A stretch of DNA of 64,000 nucleotides from CAZKWG01 sp964615375 (GTDB lineage: Bacteria > Myxococcota_A > UBA796 > CAZKWG01), in contig CAZTOW010000004.1 in assembly GCA_964615375.1 (NCBI GenBank), positions 124,001 to 188,000 of the forward strand, written 5' to 3'. Below are positions 43,120 to 51,390 of the stretch, one piece after another; within the stretch, counting starts at the first letter, position 1; every line of letters begins with the position of its first letter. The notes below the pieces were generated by a model. That model was given only the letters and a program-made list of their open reading frames with translations. It had not been told where the DNA came from and searched no databases. Made by a program: the position numbers and the translations under genes.

Positions 43120-43662
43120 TCAAGCCTCCGGCTCTTCGTCCAACGGCGCCTTGTCCGCCTCGGCCTCCGCGGCCACGGAAGCCGGATCGAAGCCGAAGGC
43201 CCAGGTGATCGCGTGCTCGTTGGTCGGGTCCAGGCGCGCCGCCTGAAGGAAGGCGGCCTTCGCCTCGGCCATCAGGCCCGCGAAGGTCTCGGGCGCGCCG
43301 AAGACGACCTCGTCCGAGTCCGCCTTGGACCGAAGCACCTCGCCCAGCAGGTCCCAGGCCATGGAGCTCACCACCGCCTCGGGCAGGTCGTCCGTCCACT
43401 GGCCGCCCGCCTCGAAGATGCGCACCGCCTCGCGGGCGTGCTCCTCCGCCTCCTCCAGCTGGCCCGTCTCCAGCAGGATGCGGCCCAGCTCCATGTGCGG
43501 CTCGCCCAGGCGCGGCTCGGCGCGGAGGATGCTGCGCAGCAGCTCGGCGGCGGCGTCCAGATCGTCCTTGTCCCGGGCCGCCATCGCCAGCAGGAAGCGC
43601 TGCCCCAGGCCCTCCAGATGGGACTCGGGGGCGTCGAAGACGGTGGGTTCCTGCTGGCTCAT
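43120..43662 (-). CDS. TPR-type helical protein
   Basis: A 180-residue cytoplasmic protein with TPR-like helix pairs (DLDAAAELLRSILRAEPRLG, EPHMELGRILLETGQLEEAE, LMAEAKAAFLQAARLDPTNE) and an acidic C-terminal tail. It is the last gene of the minus-strand block that starts at 54423, 8 bases after the soluble kinase gene, so it may act as an adaptor in that signalling system. Not assigned to a named family. Confidence 0.75.
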   Translation of the reverse strand: MSQQEPTVFDAPESHLEGLGQRFLLAMAARDKDDLDAAAELLRSILRAEPRLGEPHMELGRILLETGQLEEAEEHAREAVRIFEAGGQWTDDLPEAVVSSMAWDLLGEVLRSKADSDEVVFGAPETFAGLMAEAKAAFLQAARLDPTNEHAITWAFGFDPASVAAEAEADKAPLDEEPEA

Positions 43663-43670
43663 GGGCGTCC

Positions 43671-44348
43671 TCAGGTCTCGCGGACCGCGGCGAAAGAGAC
43701 CCTGAACGTAGTCCCCTCCGGCGTGCTGTCCAGGGAGATCGAGGCTCCGATCGCGTCGGCGAGCTGACGGACCACGGCCAGCCCGAGCCCGGTGCCCTGC
43801 CCGGGGGGCTTGGTGGTGAAGAAGGGCTCGAAGAGGTGGTCGCGCACGAGCTCCGGCAGCCCGGGGCCGTCGTCCGCCACCACCAGGGCCCCGTCCGAAG
43901 CGCTCACCACCACCCCCGTCCGCGCCGCGTCCAGCGCGTTCTGGAGCAGGTTGCTGGTGATCTGCTGGATGGCCACGGGATCGCCCATCACGGCGAAGCG
44001 GTCGGGCTCCACGCTCAGGGTCAGCTTCAGCCCGCGCGCGTTGGCGCGGGTGCGCAGGAGGTTCGCCCCGCTCTCCACGGCGGGCCCCAGCATGAGCGGC
44101 ACGGGCACGGCCCCCGGGCGCCGCCCCGAGCCAGCGTAGCGGTGCAGCAGGGTCTCCAGCGCGCCCACCTGCGAGAGCAGCAGGTCCAACGTGGCCTGAT
44201 CCGTCGGGGCCACGCGCCCGCGCAGGAGCTGGGCCAGCGCCTTGATGGCGAAGACGGGCTGGCGCAGCTCGTGGGTGAGCTCCGCCGTCAACAGGCCGAG
44301 CTCGGCGAGCCGGGCCGTCTCCAGCCAGCGATCCATGGGCCCGCTCAT
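43671..44348 (-). CDS. soluble histidine kinase without sensor domain
   Basis: A 225-residue kinase made of only the DHp and CA domains. H26 lies in LTAELTHELRQPVFAIKAL. The ATP domain is complete: N-box QQITSNLLQNALDAA, G1 VADDGPGLP, F-box LFEPFFTTKP and G2 GQGTGLGLAVVRQL. It has no membrane helix or receiver, so input must come from another protein, perhaps the TPR protein encoded 8 bases downstream. Its ATG overlaps the stop of the giant lipoprotein gene (ATGA). Confidence 0.9.
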   Translation of the reverse strand: MSGPMDRWLETARLAELGLLTAELTHELRQPVFAIKALAQLLRGRVAPTDQATLDLLLSQVGALETLLHRYAGSGRRPGAVPVPLMLGPAVESGANLLRTRANARGLKLTLSVEPDRFAVMGDPVAIQQITSNLLQNALDAARTGVVVSASDGALVVADDGPGLPELVRDHLFEPFFTTKPPGQGTGLGLAVVRQLADAIGASISLDSTPEGTTFRVSFAAVRET

Positions 44349-47300
44349 GGGAGCGCCGTGATCCGGTGAGCCACGGTCACCGTGGTGGAGCAGGTCGCGC
44401 CGGTGTTCCAAAAGGCGTCCTCCGCCGTCGTCTCGAGGTTGTAGGTGCCCGCGTCCACGACGAAGCCGTCGAGGCTCCGCCCGCTCCAGGACAGCGGGTC
44501 ACCGGCGGTGTCTGCCGCGACGCGATCCAGGAAGACCAGCACGCCATCGCTGTCGGTCACTGTGAGCCGCCACCAGGCGGGGCGCTCGCCGGCGACCACG
44601 TTAACGGTGACGCTCTCCGACTCCTCATCGCTGCCCACGGAGCCGTCCGGTCGGAAGACCGTGAGCTCCGGCTCGCATCCGCTGACGTCCGGGGCGGAGT
44701 TCTCGACGTCCCCGAAGTCCAGGCTGAAGTCCGATGGGGAGCCCCCGTCGTCCCAGGCGCCGTTCAGCCGGTTCCCGGCGTCGTCGCGCAGCTCCGCCGG
44801 GACCGTGAGCGAGAGCTCGCCGGGCGTGACCTCCTCGCCCAGCGTGATCGTGAGCGTGGTCCGGCTCGCCGACAGCGAGAGCCCGGCCACGCTGACCGGC
44901 TCGAGCGTCTCCAGCACGAGCGAGGTGGGCTTGCGGTCGATGGAGTCCTCGTCGATGGGCTCGGAGAGCTCGAGCACTATCTCGTCGATGGGCTCCGTCC
45001 AGGTCCCGGCGGGGCTCATGCTCAGGACGTGGGGGCGCGCGGCGTCCCCGGTGACCGTCGCGCTGACGCTCCCGTAGGCGGCCCCGGTCGGCGTGCCGAT
45101 GTGCAGCGTGGCCACGCCGTCGTAGATGGCCGAGACCATCGACCAGCTCAGATCCGCCTCCCCGCGGGAGAGGTCCACGCTCAGCCCCGCGCCGGTGTCG
45201 GTGATCGCGCTGGTCGCCCCGCTCTCCACGCGCCCGAGGTCCGCCCAGGCATAGAGCGCGCCCTCGGCCGGATCCCCAGCGCAGTCCAGCGCCTCGATGG
45301 CCACCGAGGCGGCGTCCAGCCCGGCGTTGAGTGTGTCGTCGTCCAGGCTCACGGTCACCGGGCCCGCCGCCCGCCCGTCGGACTCCGCGACATAGACCTC
45401 CGCGCTGGTCGCGGCCCCGCAGGCGTCCTCGTCGGCGACCACCACCCGCACGCGGTAGCCACCCTCCCCGGTCCAGCGCGTGGAGACGGCCTCGTCCGCC
45501 GAGCGCGACCAGTCCCCGTCCCCCAGATCGAAGTGGTACCAGGCCAGCGCCGCGGCGCCAGCCTCGCTCTCTCCCGCGGAGACCGTGGTGAGCGCCGTGC
45601 TGTCGCCGCTGAGGCAGAGGGTCGCCGGGCTGTCTCCCGCCACCGCCAGCGCCGCCTCCGGGCCGTCGCCGCAGTCGGCGTCCAGCGCGTCGATCGTGTC
45701 GCTCACCGCGACGTCCTCGCCGCCCTGCGCGAGCGTGAGCGTGTCCCCAAGCCCGGAGTCGGCGTAGGTGAACTCCAGGTCCAGCACGCCGCCCTGCCAG
45801 TCCTCCGAGCTGACCTCGAGGCCGAGCAGACCCTCCGAGCGCAGCGTCACCGGGGCGTCGTAATTGGTCACCAGGTTCCCGTAGGCGTCCAGCGCCTTGA
45901 TCCGCACCGCCAGGGGCTCGCCCACCCAGGCCCAGGTGGCCTCCGGACGGACCGTGATCTCGGCGAGGTCGGCCGGGTCTACGTCGAAGGGGGCCGAGGC
46001 GCCCATCAGCGTGTCGCCTACGCCCCCGTACACCCGATTCTCCTCTTGAGAGGCGGTGAACTCGAGCTGGACCGTCACGCAGCCGTCGGCGTCCAGGCTC
46101 AGGCTCGTCCCGCCCGTGGTGAGCGCCATCCCGCCCGAGTCGTCCCACAGCTCCACCGTGCGCGCGGCGCCGTCGGTGTAGAGGTTGCCCCAGGCGTCGT
46201 AGCCCTTGATCGCGGCCTCCAGGCTCTCGCCGGCCACCAGCGCCTCGGTATCGCCGATGTCGATCTCGACCTCCGCGAGCTCGCCGTTGACGACGGCGAA
46301 GGCGGGAGACCAGTCGCTGAACGTCGCGTCGGGGGACGTGAGCGTGACCACGAGCGCGTTCGCGCCGTCGGCGATCGTCAGCACGCAGTCGAAGTCGGCG
46401 CCGTCGCTGGTGTCGAGGTCGGCTTCGGACCGGGAGCAGCTCACATCCCCGTAGTCGTCCTGGAACGCGATCGCGCCGTAGCTCTCCGGCTCGGCGTCGA
46501 TGATGTTCTCGGAGCTATCCTGCGCCACCACCGTCACGACGAAGCTCTCGCCGGCCGTGAGCGTGGTGTCCTCCATCTCCGCGACGATCCCGGCCAGCTT
46601 TCCCGGCGCGATGTCGATGGGGTTGGACTCGCCCCAGAGCCGGCCGCCGTCGTTGGCGGTGATCGTCACCCCCGCCCCCGCGCGCCAGGGCCAGACCTCG
46701 CAGAAGGCCAGCGCGAGGCCCTCGCCCATCTCGGTGCAGACCTGGACGCCCACCCCGCCCGCCGGGTCGAGCCCGCCCACGCTGTCCTCCAGCGTGAGGG
46801 TCGCCGCGTGGTCCTCCACGACGTTGCCGAACTCGTCCTGGGCGGTGACCACGACGTTCAGCGCGCCCTCGCCCACGGTCACGGTGGAGGGCGAGGCCAG
46901 GACCCCCAGCTTGGAGGGCTCGGCCGGGGAGACCTGGAAGGGCTCGGACTCGCCCTCGAAGGTCTGACCTTCGGCGACCCCGGCCACCTGCAGGGTGTTG
47001 GCCTCGCAGCTCTGGTTCGTGGCGCCCGTCACCGCCACCTGGACGGTCTCGCTGCCGATGAGGAAGAGGCTCTCTCCGTAGGTCCCCCCCGGGCAGGACT
47101 CGTGAACGTAGAGCAGCGCCTGGGTGGAGGAGGCCGGGTTGCCGTCCTCGTCCTGGAGCTCCAGCGTGACCTCGAGGTCCTCGCCCGCGACGACCTCCGT
47201 GCTGGAGAGGTAGATCGCCACCTTCGAGACAGGGCCCGGGTTGAAGCTCAGCGTGTCGATGTCCGAGCGCACCCGGCTGTCGGTGTCCGTGGCGCTCACC

Positions 47301-48022
47301 GACACCGTGACGTTGGCCTCCGCGTCCGCCGTGAGCGCGAAGTAGCCCACCCCCGTGGGCTCCAGCGTGCCCTGGATGCCGACCACGTCGCTGAGCTCGA
47401 CCTGATCCTCCAGCGCGGGCGAGTCGGCGAAGTCGATGGCCACCTCGTCCTGGTCCAGCGTCAGCTCCACCGTGATCGGCAGGGCCTCCTCGACAGGGGC
47501 GCCGTCCTCGTCGAGCGCGCGCACCTCAAGCTCCGCGTACTCGCCGATGTCCAGGGAGGGGCGCTGGATGAGCAGCGAGAGCGAGGCCACCTTCGTGGAG
47601 GTCACCTCGTAGGCGCCGGGCAGATCGGCCTCGTCCCCGCCAGGGGTCTGGACCCGCAGGTCGTAGAGCCCGGGCTCCAGCCCCTCGGGGACCGTGGCCT
47701 CGATCTCCTCGTAGGAGCTCAGCGAGACGCCGCTCAGCCGGTGCTCCACCCCGTCCCGATCGAGGAGCCAGGCCTGCACCTCGCGGTCCCACTCCACGTC
47801 GGCCCCGACGCGCGCCCCCATCGCCGGGTAGAAGCCCTCCCCGAAGATGTGGATGGGCATGTCCTCACCCGCGTAGCCGTACTCGGGGTCCACCGCGCGC
47901 AGGCTGGGCGTGGGGAGCTCCGGCGCGCAGGCGCTGAGCCCAAGCCCGAGGCAGATCCCTCCGAGGGCGAGCCGAGGCCGGCTCTCCAGCGGTGGACGGG
48001 GGCTGGGACCCAGGCGGGGCAT
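44345..48022 (-). CDS. giant lipoprotein with tandem Ig-like domains
   Basis: A 1225-residue lipoprotein (signal ICLGLGLSAC, lipidated Cys 32). It starts with an IPT/TIG-type domain (LRAVDPEYGYAGEDMPIHIFGEGFYPAM), then about eight repeats of bacterial Ig-like (invasin/Big_1-type) domains with phrases such as VAGEDLEVTLELQDEDGNPA, VTAQDEFGNVV and RIKALDAYGNLVTNY. A PKD-like unit follows (WYHFDLGDGDWSRS), then a SbsA/Big_5-type domain (RPHVLSMSPAG, LELSEPIDEDSI), and a FlgD-like Ig unit near the end. The form is that of a surface adhesin or stalk. Gene order couples it to the FecR protein, the barrel-type protein and kinases. Exact partner unknown. Confidence 0.82.
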   Translation of the reverse strand: MPRLGPSPRPPLESRPRLALGGICLGLGLSACAPELPTPSLRAVDPEYGYAGEDMPIHIFGEGFYPAMGARVGADVEWDREVQAWLLDRDGVEHRLSGVSLSSYEEIEATVPEGLEPGLYDLRVQTPGGDEADLPGAYEVTSTKVASLSLLIQRPSLDIGEYAELEVRALDEDGAPVEEALPITVELTLDQDEVAIDFADSPALEDQVELSDVVGIQGTLEPTGVGYFALTADAEANVTVSVSATDTDSRVRSDIDTLSFNPGPVSKVAIYLSSTEVVAGEDLEVTLELQDEDGNPASSTQALLYVHESCPGGTYGESLFLIGSETVQVAVTGATNQSCEANTLQVAGVAEGQTFEGESEPFQVSPAEPSKLGVLASPSTVTVGEGALNVVVTAQDEFGNVVEDHAATLTLEDSVGGLDPAGGVGVQVCTEMGEGLALAFCEVWPWRAGAGVTITANDGGRLWGESNPIDIAPGKLAGIVAEMEDTTLTAGESFVVTVVAQDSSENIIDAEPESYGAIAFQDDYGDVSCSRSEADLDTSDGADFDCVLTIADGANALVVTLTSPDATFSDWSPAFAVVNGELAEVEIDIGDTEALVAGESLEAAIKGYDAWGNLYTDGAARTVELWDDSGGMALTTGGTSLSLDADGCVTVQLEFTASQEENRVYGGVGDTLMGASAPFDVDPADLAEITVRPEATWAWVGEPLAVRIKALDAYGNLVTNYDAPVTLRSEGLLGLEVSSEDWQGGVLDLEFTYADSGLGDTLTLAQGGEDVAVSDTIDALDADCGDGPEAALAVAGDSPATLCLSGDSTALTTVSAGESEAGAAALAWYHFDLGDGDWSRSADEAVSTRWTGEGGYRVRVVVADEDACGAATSAEVYVAESDGRAAGPVTVSLDDDTLNAGLDAASVAIEALDCAGDPAEGALYAWADLGRVESGATSAITDTGAGLSVDLSRGEADLSWSMVSAIYDGVATLHIGTPTGAAYGSVSATVTGDAARPHVLSMSPAGTWTEPIDEIVLELSEPIDEDSIDRKPTSLVLETLEPVSVAGLSLSASRTTLTITLGEEVTPGELSLTVPAELRDDAGNRLNGAWDDGGSPSDFSLDFGDVENSAPDVSGCEPELTVFRPDGSVGSDEESESVTVNVVAGERPAWWRLTVTDSDGVLVFLDRVAADTAGDPLSWSGRSLDGFVVDAGTYNLETTAEDAFWNTGATCSTTVTVAHRITALP

Positions 48023-48046
48023 GGACCGCTCCCCGTGGGAATTCTA

Positions 48047-50533
48047 TCAGTAAATGAGCTTGTAACCCAGCGTGGCGACCACGCCTCCTACGCTCCCCTG
48101 CCAGCCCACGTCCGTGTCTCCCGGGAAGAGCGAGAGGAATTGCAGGTTCGACTCCAGCTCGCCGCCGCGCACGCGCCACGCGGCGCCGGCAAACAGGCTG
48201 AAGCCCGGCTGGGAGATCCCGGGGCCCTGGACGATCAGGCGGTCGTCCAGGCGCACCTCGAGCTGGTAGGGCGCCACGACGGCGGCCAGGCCGACCCAGC
48301 TCGCCCGGCGCCGCCCCTCGGCCCGGGTGAGCAGCCCCGCGGAGAGCGGGAAGAGGCGCAGATCCATGTCCAGCGCGGCCCCGGTGACCTCGTCGGCGTC
48401 CAGCGCGTGCTGACCGTAGGTCCCGAGCGAGAAGCGCCCGTAGACCGGGAGCTTCAGGCGGGTGATCCGCTGGTTGTAGGCCAGGGCCAGCCAGGGCGTC
48501 ACGGCCCCACCGCCCCCCACCAGCGCGCCCAGCTCGAGGCCCGGGGCGCGGTTGACCTCGCGGGGGACCACCTCCAGGGTGGTGGTGCCGCGGAACTCGG
48601 CCGGCGTGCCCTGCGCCCCCGACGCCGTCAGGTTCACCCGCCCGTACTGCATGCCGGGCGGCGGCGTGAAGACCGCCTGAAAGCTCCCATCCGGCATGGC
48701 GCGCGGCGCGCTGAGCTCGCCCGCGGTGGCCTCCAGGTGCGGGATCACGTCGGTGACCGGCTGACCGGACCGGTCCAGGAGGCGGATCGCCACCACCGCC
48801 GTCTCGCCGCCGCCGCCCGACAGCACGGGCGGGCTGGCGCTCAGGAAGACCTCGCGCACCCGGCCGGCGCGGATGGGGAGCTCGCGCTCCACCCACAGAT
48901 CCGGGGCGCCCGGATCCGGGCCCAGCGCCGCCCCCGCCCACAGCACGCCGCGGCGCACGAGGCTCGCCGCCCGCGCCTCCAGCACCACGGGCGAGCCCGC
49001 CGGGCGAGGGAGCGCCACGCGAGCCCAGCCCTGGGCGTCCGTCCGCGCCTCCGCTGAGGCCCCGGCGAGGCCGAAGCTCACCGGCTGCTCCGCCAGCGGG
49101 AGCCCGCGCCGGTCCAGCGCCCGCGCGTAGACCGTGATCGTCGGCCCCTCCCCTACCGGGGCGGCCAGGACCATCTCCCAGGGCTGGCCCTCCCCCGGCG
49201 GGCGCCACCAGCTCGCCCGCAGCGTGTCCCCGCCCTGGGCCACCGCCGCCTTCCCGTCGTAGAGGCCGCGCAGGGAGCCCTGTCCGGGCGTCTCCTCCAC
49301 CTCGATGGTGCCGAGATCGGCCGAGAGCGAGACCCCCGCGCCGGGGACGCGCTCGCCGAGCGTGTTCTCCAGGGTCACCAGCACCTGGGCCACGGGGTTG
49401 TCCCCCGAGAGCTCGTCGGGCCAGCTCCGCAGCCCGAGGCGCGAGGGCAGCGCGTTGTCCACCGGGATCCGCGCGCTGGCCCGCGCCTGATCGGCCAGCG
49501 TGCACTCCACGCGCACGTCGAAGAAGGCGTCCTCCGGCAGCGGCGGGAGGGCGAGGCGCCAGCCCCCGGCCCCCTCGGGCGCGAGCGCCCCCGGCGACCC
49601 CAGCGAGGTCGAGCAGACCGGCTCGGCCCCCCGCCAGGGGCGCCCCTCGGCGTCGATGGCCCGGAGGTGCAGATCGGGGGCGGGGCCGGAGGGGGCCAGC
49701 CGCTCCTCCGTCGCCAGCGCCAGGGCCGGCGCCCCCGAGCCGCCCAGCGACTGCGTGAACGCCCGGAGGTTGCCCGCGGCGTCCTGCAGGCTCACCTCCA
49801 CCTGGGTCTCCCCGGGCTTCACGTCGATCACCGCCTGCGCCAGCCCGTCCGCCCCCGCCTGGAAGGGGCCGTAGGTGCGCCCGCCCAGCCGCAGCGTGGC
49901 CCGGGTCCCCGGCTCGGTCTGGATGGGGATCCTCGGCCTCCCCCGCAACATCAGCGTGGTCCAGGCCGGCACGTCGTCCGGGCGGCGCCGGTCCACCACC
50001 CCCAGCAGCACCGCCCGCGGGAAGGGGTCCGCCCCCGGCGTCCAGGTCACCCGCAGGCGCCCGTCGGCGGCCTCCACCCGCTCTACCCGCCCCTCGCTGA
50101 CCACCACCCCCAGGCGATCCGGCGGCGGGAGATCGGCGCCCTCCACCAGCACCGTGAGCGGCTGGCCCACCGCGCCGGCGAGCTGCGGCGGGAGCGAGAG
50201 GGAGGGCGCGGGCGGCGGCGCGAGCGTGAGGCTCACCTGGGTCCGGGCCTCGCCCGCCCTGGCCGAGAGCTGCAGGGTCGGCTCGCCCACCGGGGCCCGG
50301 AGGCGGATCTGCCAGATTCCCGGCGCCTGCTCGCCGTCCTGGGCCACGATGGCGCCCGCGCTGGCCTGGACCAGGATGGGCAGCCCGGAGACAGGGACGC
50401 CCGCCTCGCCGCTGACGATCCAGACCGGCACCTCCGCCCCCGGCGCGGGCTCGCCGCGGGGGAGCACGACCGAGAGCTCGGGCTCACCGGCCAGGGCCGC
50501 GCCCACCCACAGCAGCGCGCTCAGCGATCCCAC
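48047..50533 (-). CDS. Ig-domain protein with probable C-terminal outer-membrane barrel
   Basis: An 828-residue exported protein (signal SLSALLWVGAALAG). About residues 20-640 are successive beta-sandwich domains (Ig/invasin-like), for example VQVLVTLENTLGERVPGAGV-type and VVAIRLLDRSGQPV segments. The last 170 residues are amphipathic strands (LALAYNQRITRLKLPVYGRF, ALDMDLRLFPLSAG) ending GYKLIY with a terminal aromatic, as in outer-membrane barrels. The order Ig then barrel suggests a surface or periplasmic stalk held by a small barrel. GTG start overlapping the FecR gene by 13 bases. Confidence 0.72.
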   Translation of the reverse strand: MGSLSALLWVGAALAGEPELSVVLPRGEPAPGAEVPVWIVSGEAGVPVSGLPILVQASAGAIVAQDGEQAPGIWQIRLRAPVGEPTLQLSARAGEARTQVSLTLAPPPAPSLSLPPQLAGAVGQPLTVLVEGADLPPPDRLGVVVSEGRVERVEAADGRLRVTWTPGADPFPRAVLLGVVDRRRPDDVPAWTTLMLRGRPRIPIQTEPGTRATLRLGGRTYGPFQAGADGLAQAVIDVKPGETQVEVSLQDAAGNLRAFTQSLGGSGAPALALATEERLAPSGPAPDLHLRAIDAEGRPWRGAEPVCSTSLGSPGALAPEGAGGWRLALPPLPEDAFFDVRVECTLADQARASARIPVDNALPSRLGLRSWPDELSGDNPVAQVLVTLENTLGERVPGAGVSLSADLGTIEVEETPGQGSLRGLYDGKAAVAQGGDTLRASWWRPPGEGQPWEMVLAAPVGEGPTITVYARALDRRGLPLAEQPVSFGLAGASAEARTDAQGWARVALPRPAGSPVVLEARAASLVRRGVLWAGAALGPDPGAPDLWVERELPIRAGRVREVFLSASPPVLSGGGGETAVVAIRLLDRSGQPVTDVIPHLEATAGELSAPRAMPDGSFQAVFTPPPGMQYGRVNLTASGAQGTPAEFRGTTTLEVVPREVNRAPGLELGALVGGGGAVTPWLALAYNQRITRLKLPVYGRFSLGTYGQHALDADEVTGAALDMDLRLFPLSAGLLTRAEGRRRASWVGLAAVVAPYQLEVRLDDRLIVQGPGISQPGFSLFAGAAWRVRGGELESNLQFLSLFPGDTDVGWQGSVGGVVATLGYKLIY

Positions 50534-51390
50534 AGGACCTGCGCCTTCGTCGCGCGGGGCGCCTCGGAGTCGCGGGAGACCGCGCCCTCCGCCTGGCGTG
50601 CGCCGCCCATGACGCTCTCCGCCTCCACCTTCAAGGCGTTCTCCCCCTCCGCCAGGGGCACGGTGACCACGAAAGATCCGTCCGGCCCCGCCCGCGCGTC
50701 CGCCGCCCCCGCCGCCCCCGAGGCCCGCACCCGGGCGTTCGGCTCGGTCTTGCCCTGGAGCGCCACCGTCCCCGCCCGCACCGGCCCCTGCGCCGGCCAG
50801 TCCACGCTCAGCAGCAGCTCCGCCGGGATCTCGCCGAGAACCGGCGCGGCCCCCGGCACCTCGGAGACGCGCTGCCCCGGCTGGAGCGCGCTCACCCCGG
50901 CCACGCCCTCGACCCCCAACGCGCCCTGCTCCACCTGCGCCGCCAGCGCGCCGTCCGCCCCCGCCCGCACCGTAAACGCCCCGTCCGAGGACGAGAACGT
51001 GCGCCCGCCGCTGCTCACCCCCAGCGAGGGCGAGCCTGGCCGCACCACCGCGGAGACCCGGCCCTCCTCCAGCTCCACCCGGACCCGGTCCTCGGAGACG
51101 TCCAGCACGCGGATGGAGCTCTGCTCCTCCAGCGTCAGCCGCGTCCCCTCGCCCACGCCCACCACCGCGCGCCCGCCCTCGCCCACGCGGAGCCCGTCCT
51201 CGCGCTGAAGCTCGGCGCCCACCTCCACCGGGCTCATGCGCTGGCCGCCGCGGGTCAGCACCACCGCGCCCTGCACGTCCACCAGCCGCAGGCTGGAGCG
51301 CCCGCCCTCGCCGAAGAAGTAGATCCAACCCAGATAGCCGAGGACCAGCACGGCCAGGGTGGCGAGCGCCATGGGGAGCCCGGTGCGCAT
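50521..51390 (-). CDS. membrane-anchored FecR-domain protein
   Basis: A 289-residue protein with one N-terminal membrane helix (ALATLAVLVLGYLGWIYFF). A FecR-type domain follows (about 35-150: LVDVQGAVVLTRGGQRMSPV, LTLEEQSSIRVLDV), then an Ig-like domain resembling glucodextranase domain B (VALQGKTEPNARVRASG, GENALKVEAES). FecR domains pass periplasmic signals to sigma factors or kinases; here no sigma gene is adjacent but a membrane kinase is. The start overlaps the kinase stop by one base. Confidence 0.85.
   Translation of the reverse strand: MRTGLPMALATLAVLVLGYLGWIYFFGEGGRSSLRLVDVQGAVVLTRGGQRMSPVEVGAELQREDGLRVGEGGRAVVGVGEGTRLTLEEQSSIRVLDVSEDRVRVELEEGRVSAVVRPGSPSLGVSSGGRTFSSSDGAFTVRAGADGALAAQVEQGALGVEGVAGVSALQPGQRVSEVPGAAPVLGEIPAELLLSVDWPAQGPVRAGTVALQGKTEPNARVRASGAAGAADARAGPDGSFVVTVPLAEGENALKVEAESVMGGARQAEGAVSRDSEAPRATKAQVLWDR

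Noticed and set aside
44366..49057. A 1563-codon open frame on the plus strand, opposite the Ig lipoprotein and barrel-type genes; similar long antisense frames at 28420-32820, 24846-29021, 10924-13773 and 21688-24378.
   Set aside because: Their translations are rich in Arg/Gly/His/Val without any family motif, and the opposite strand in each case codes for proteins with clear motifs or signal peptides. High GC keeps stop codons rare in these frames.
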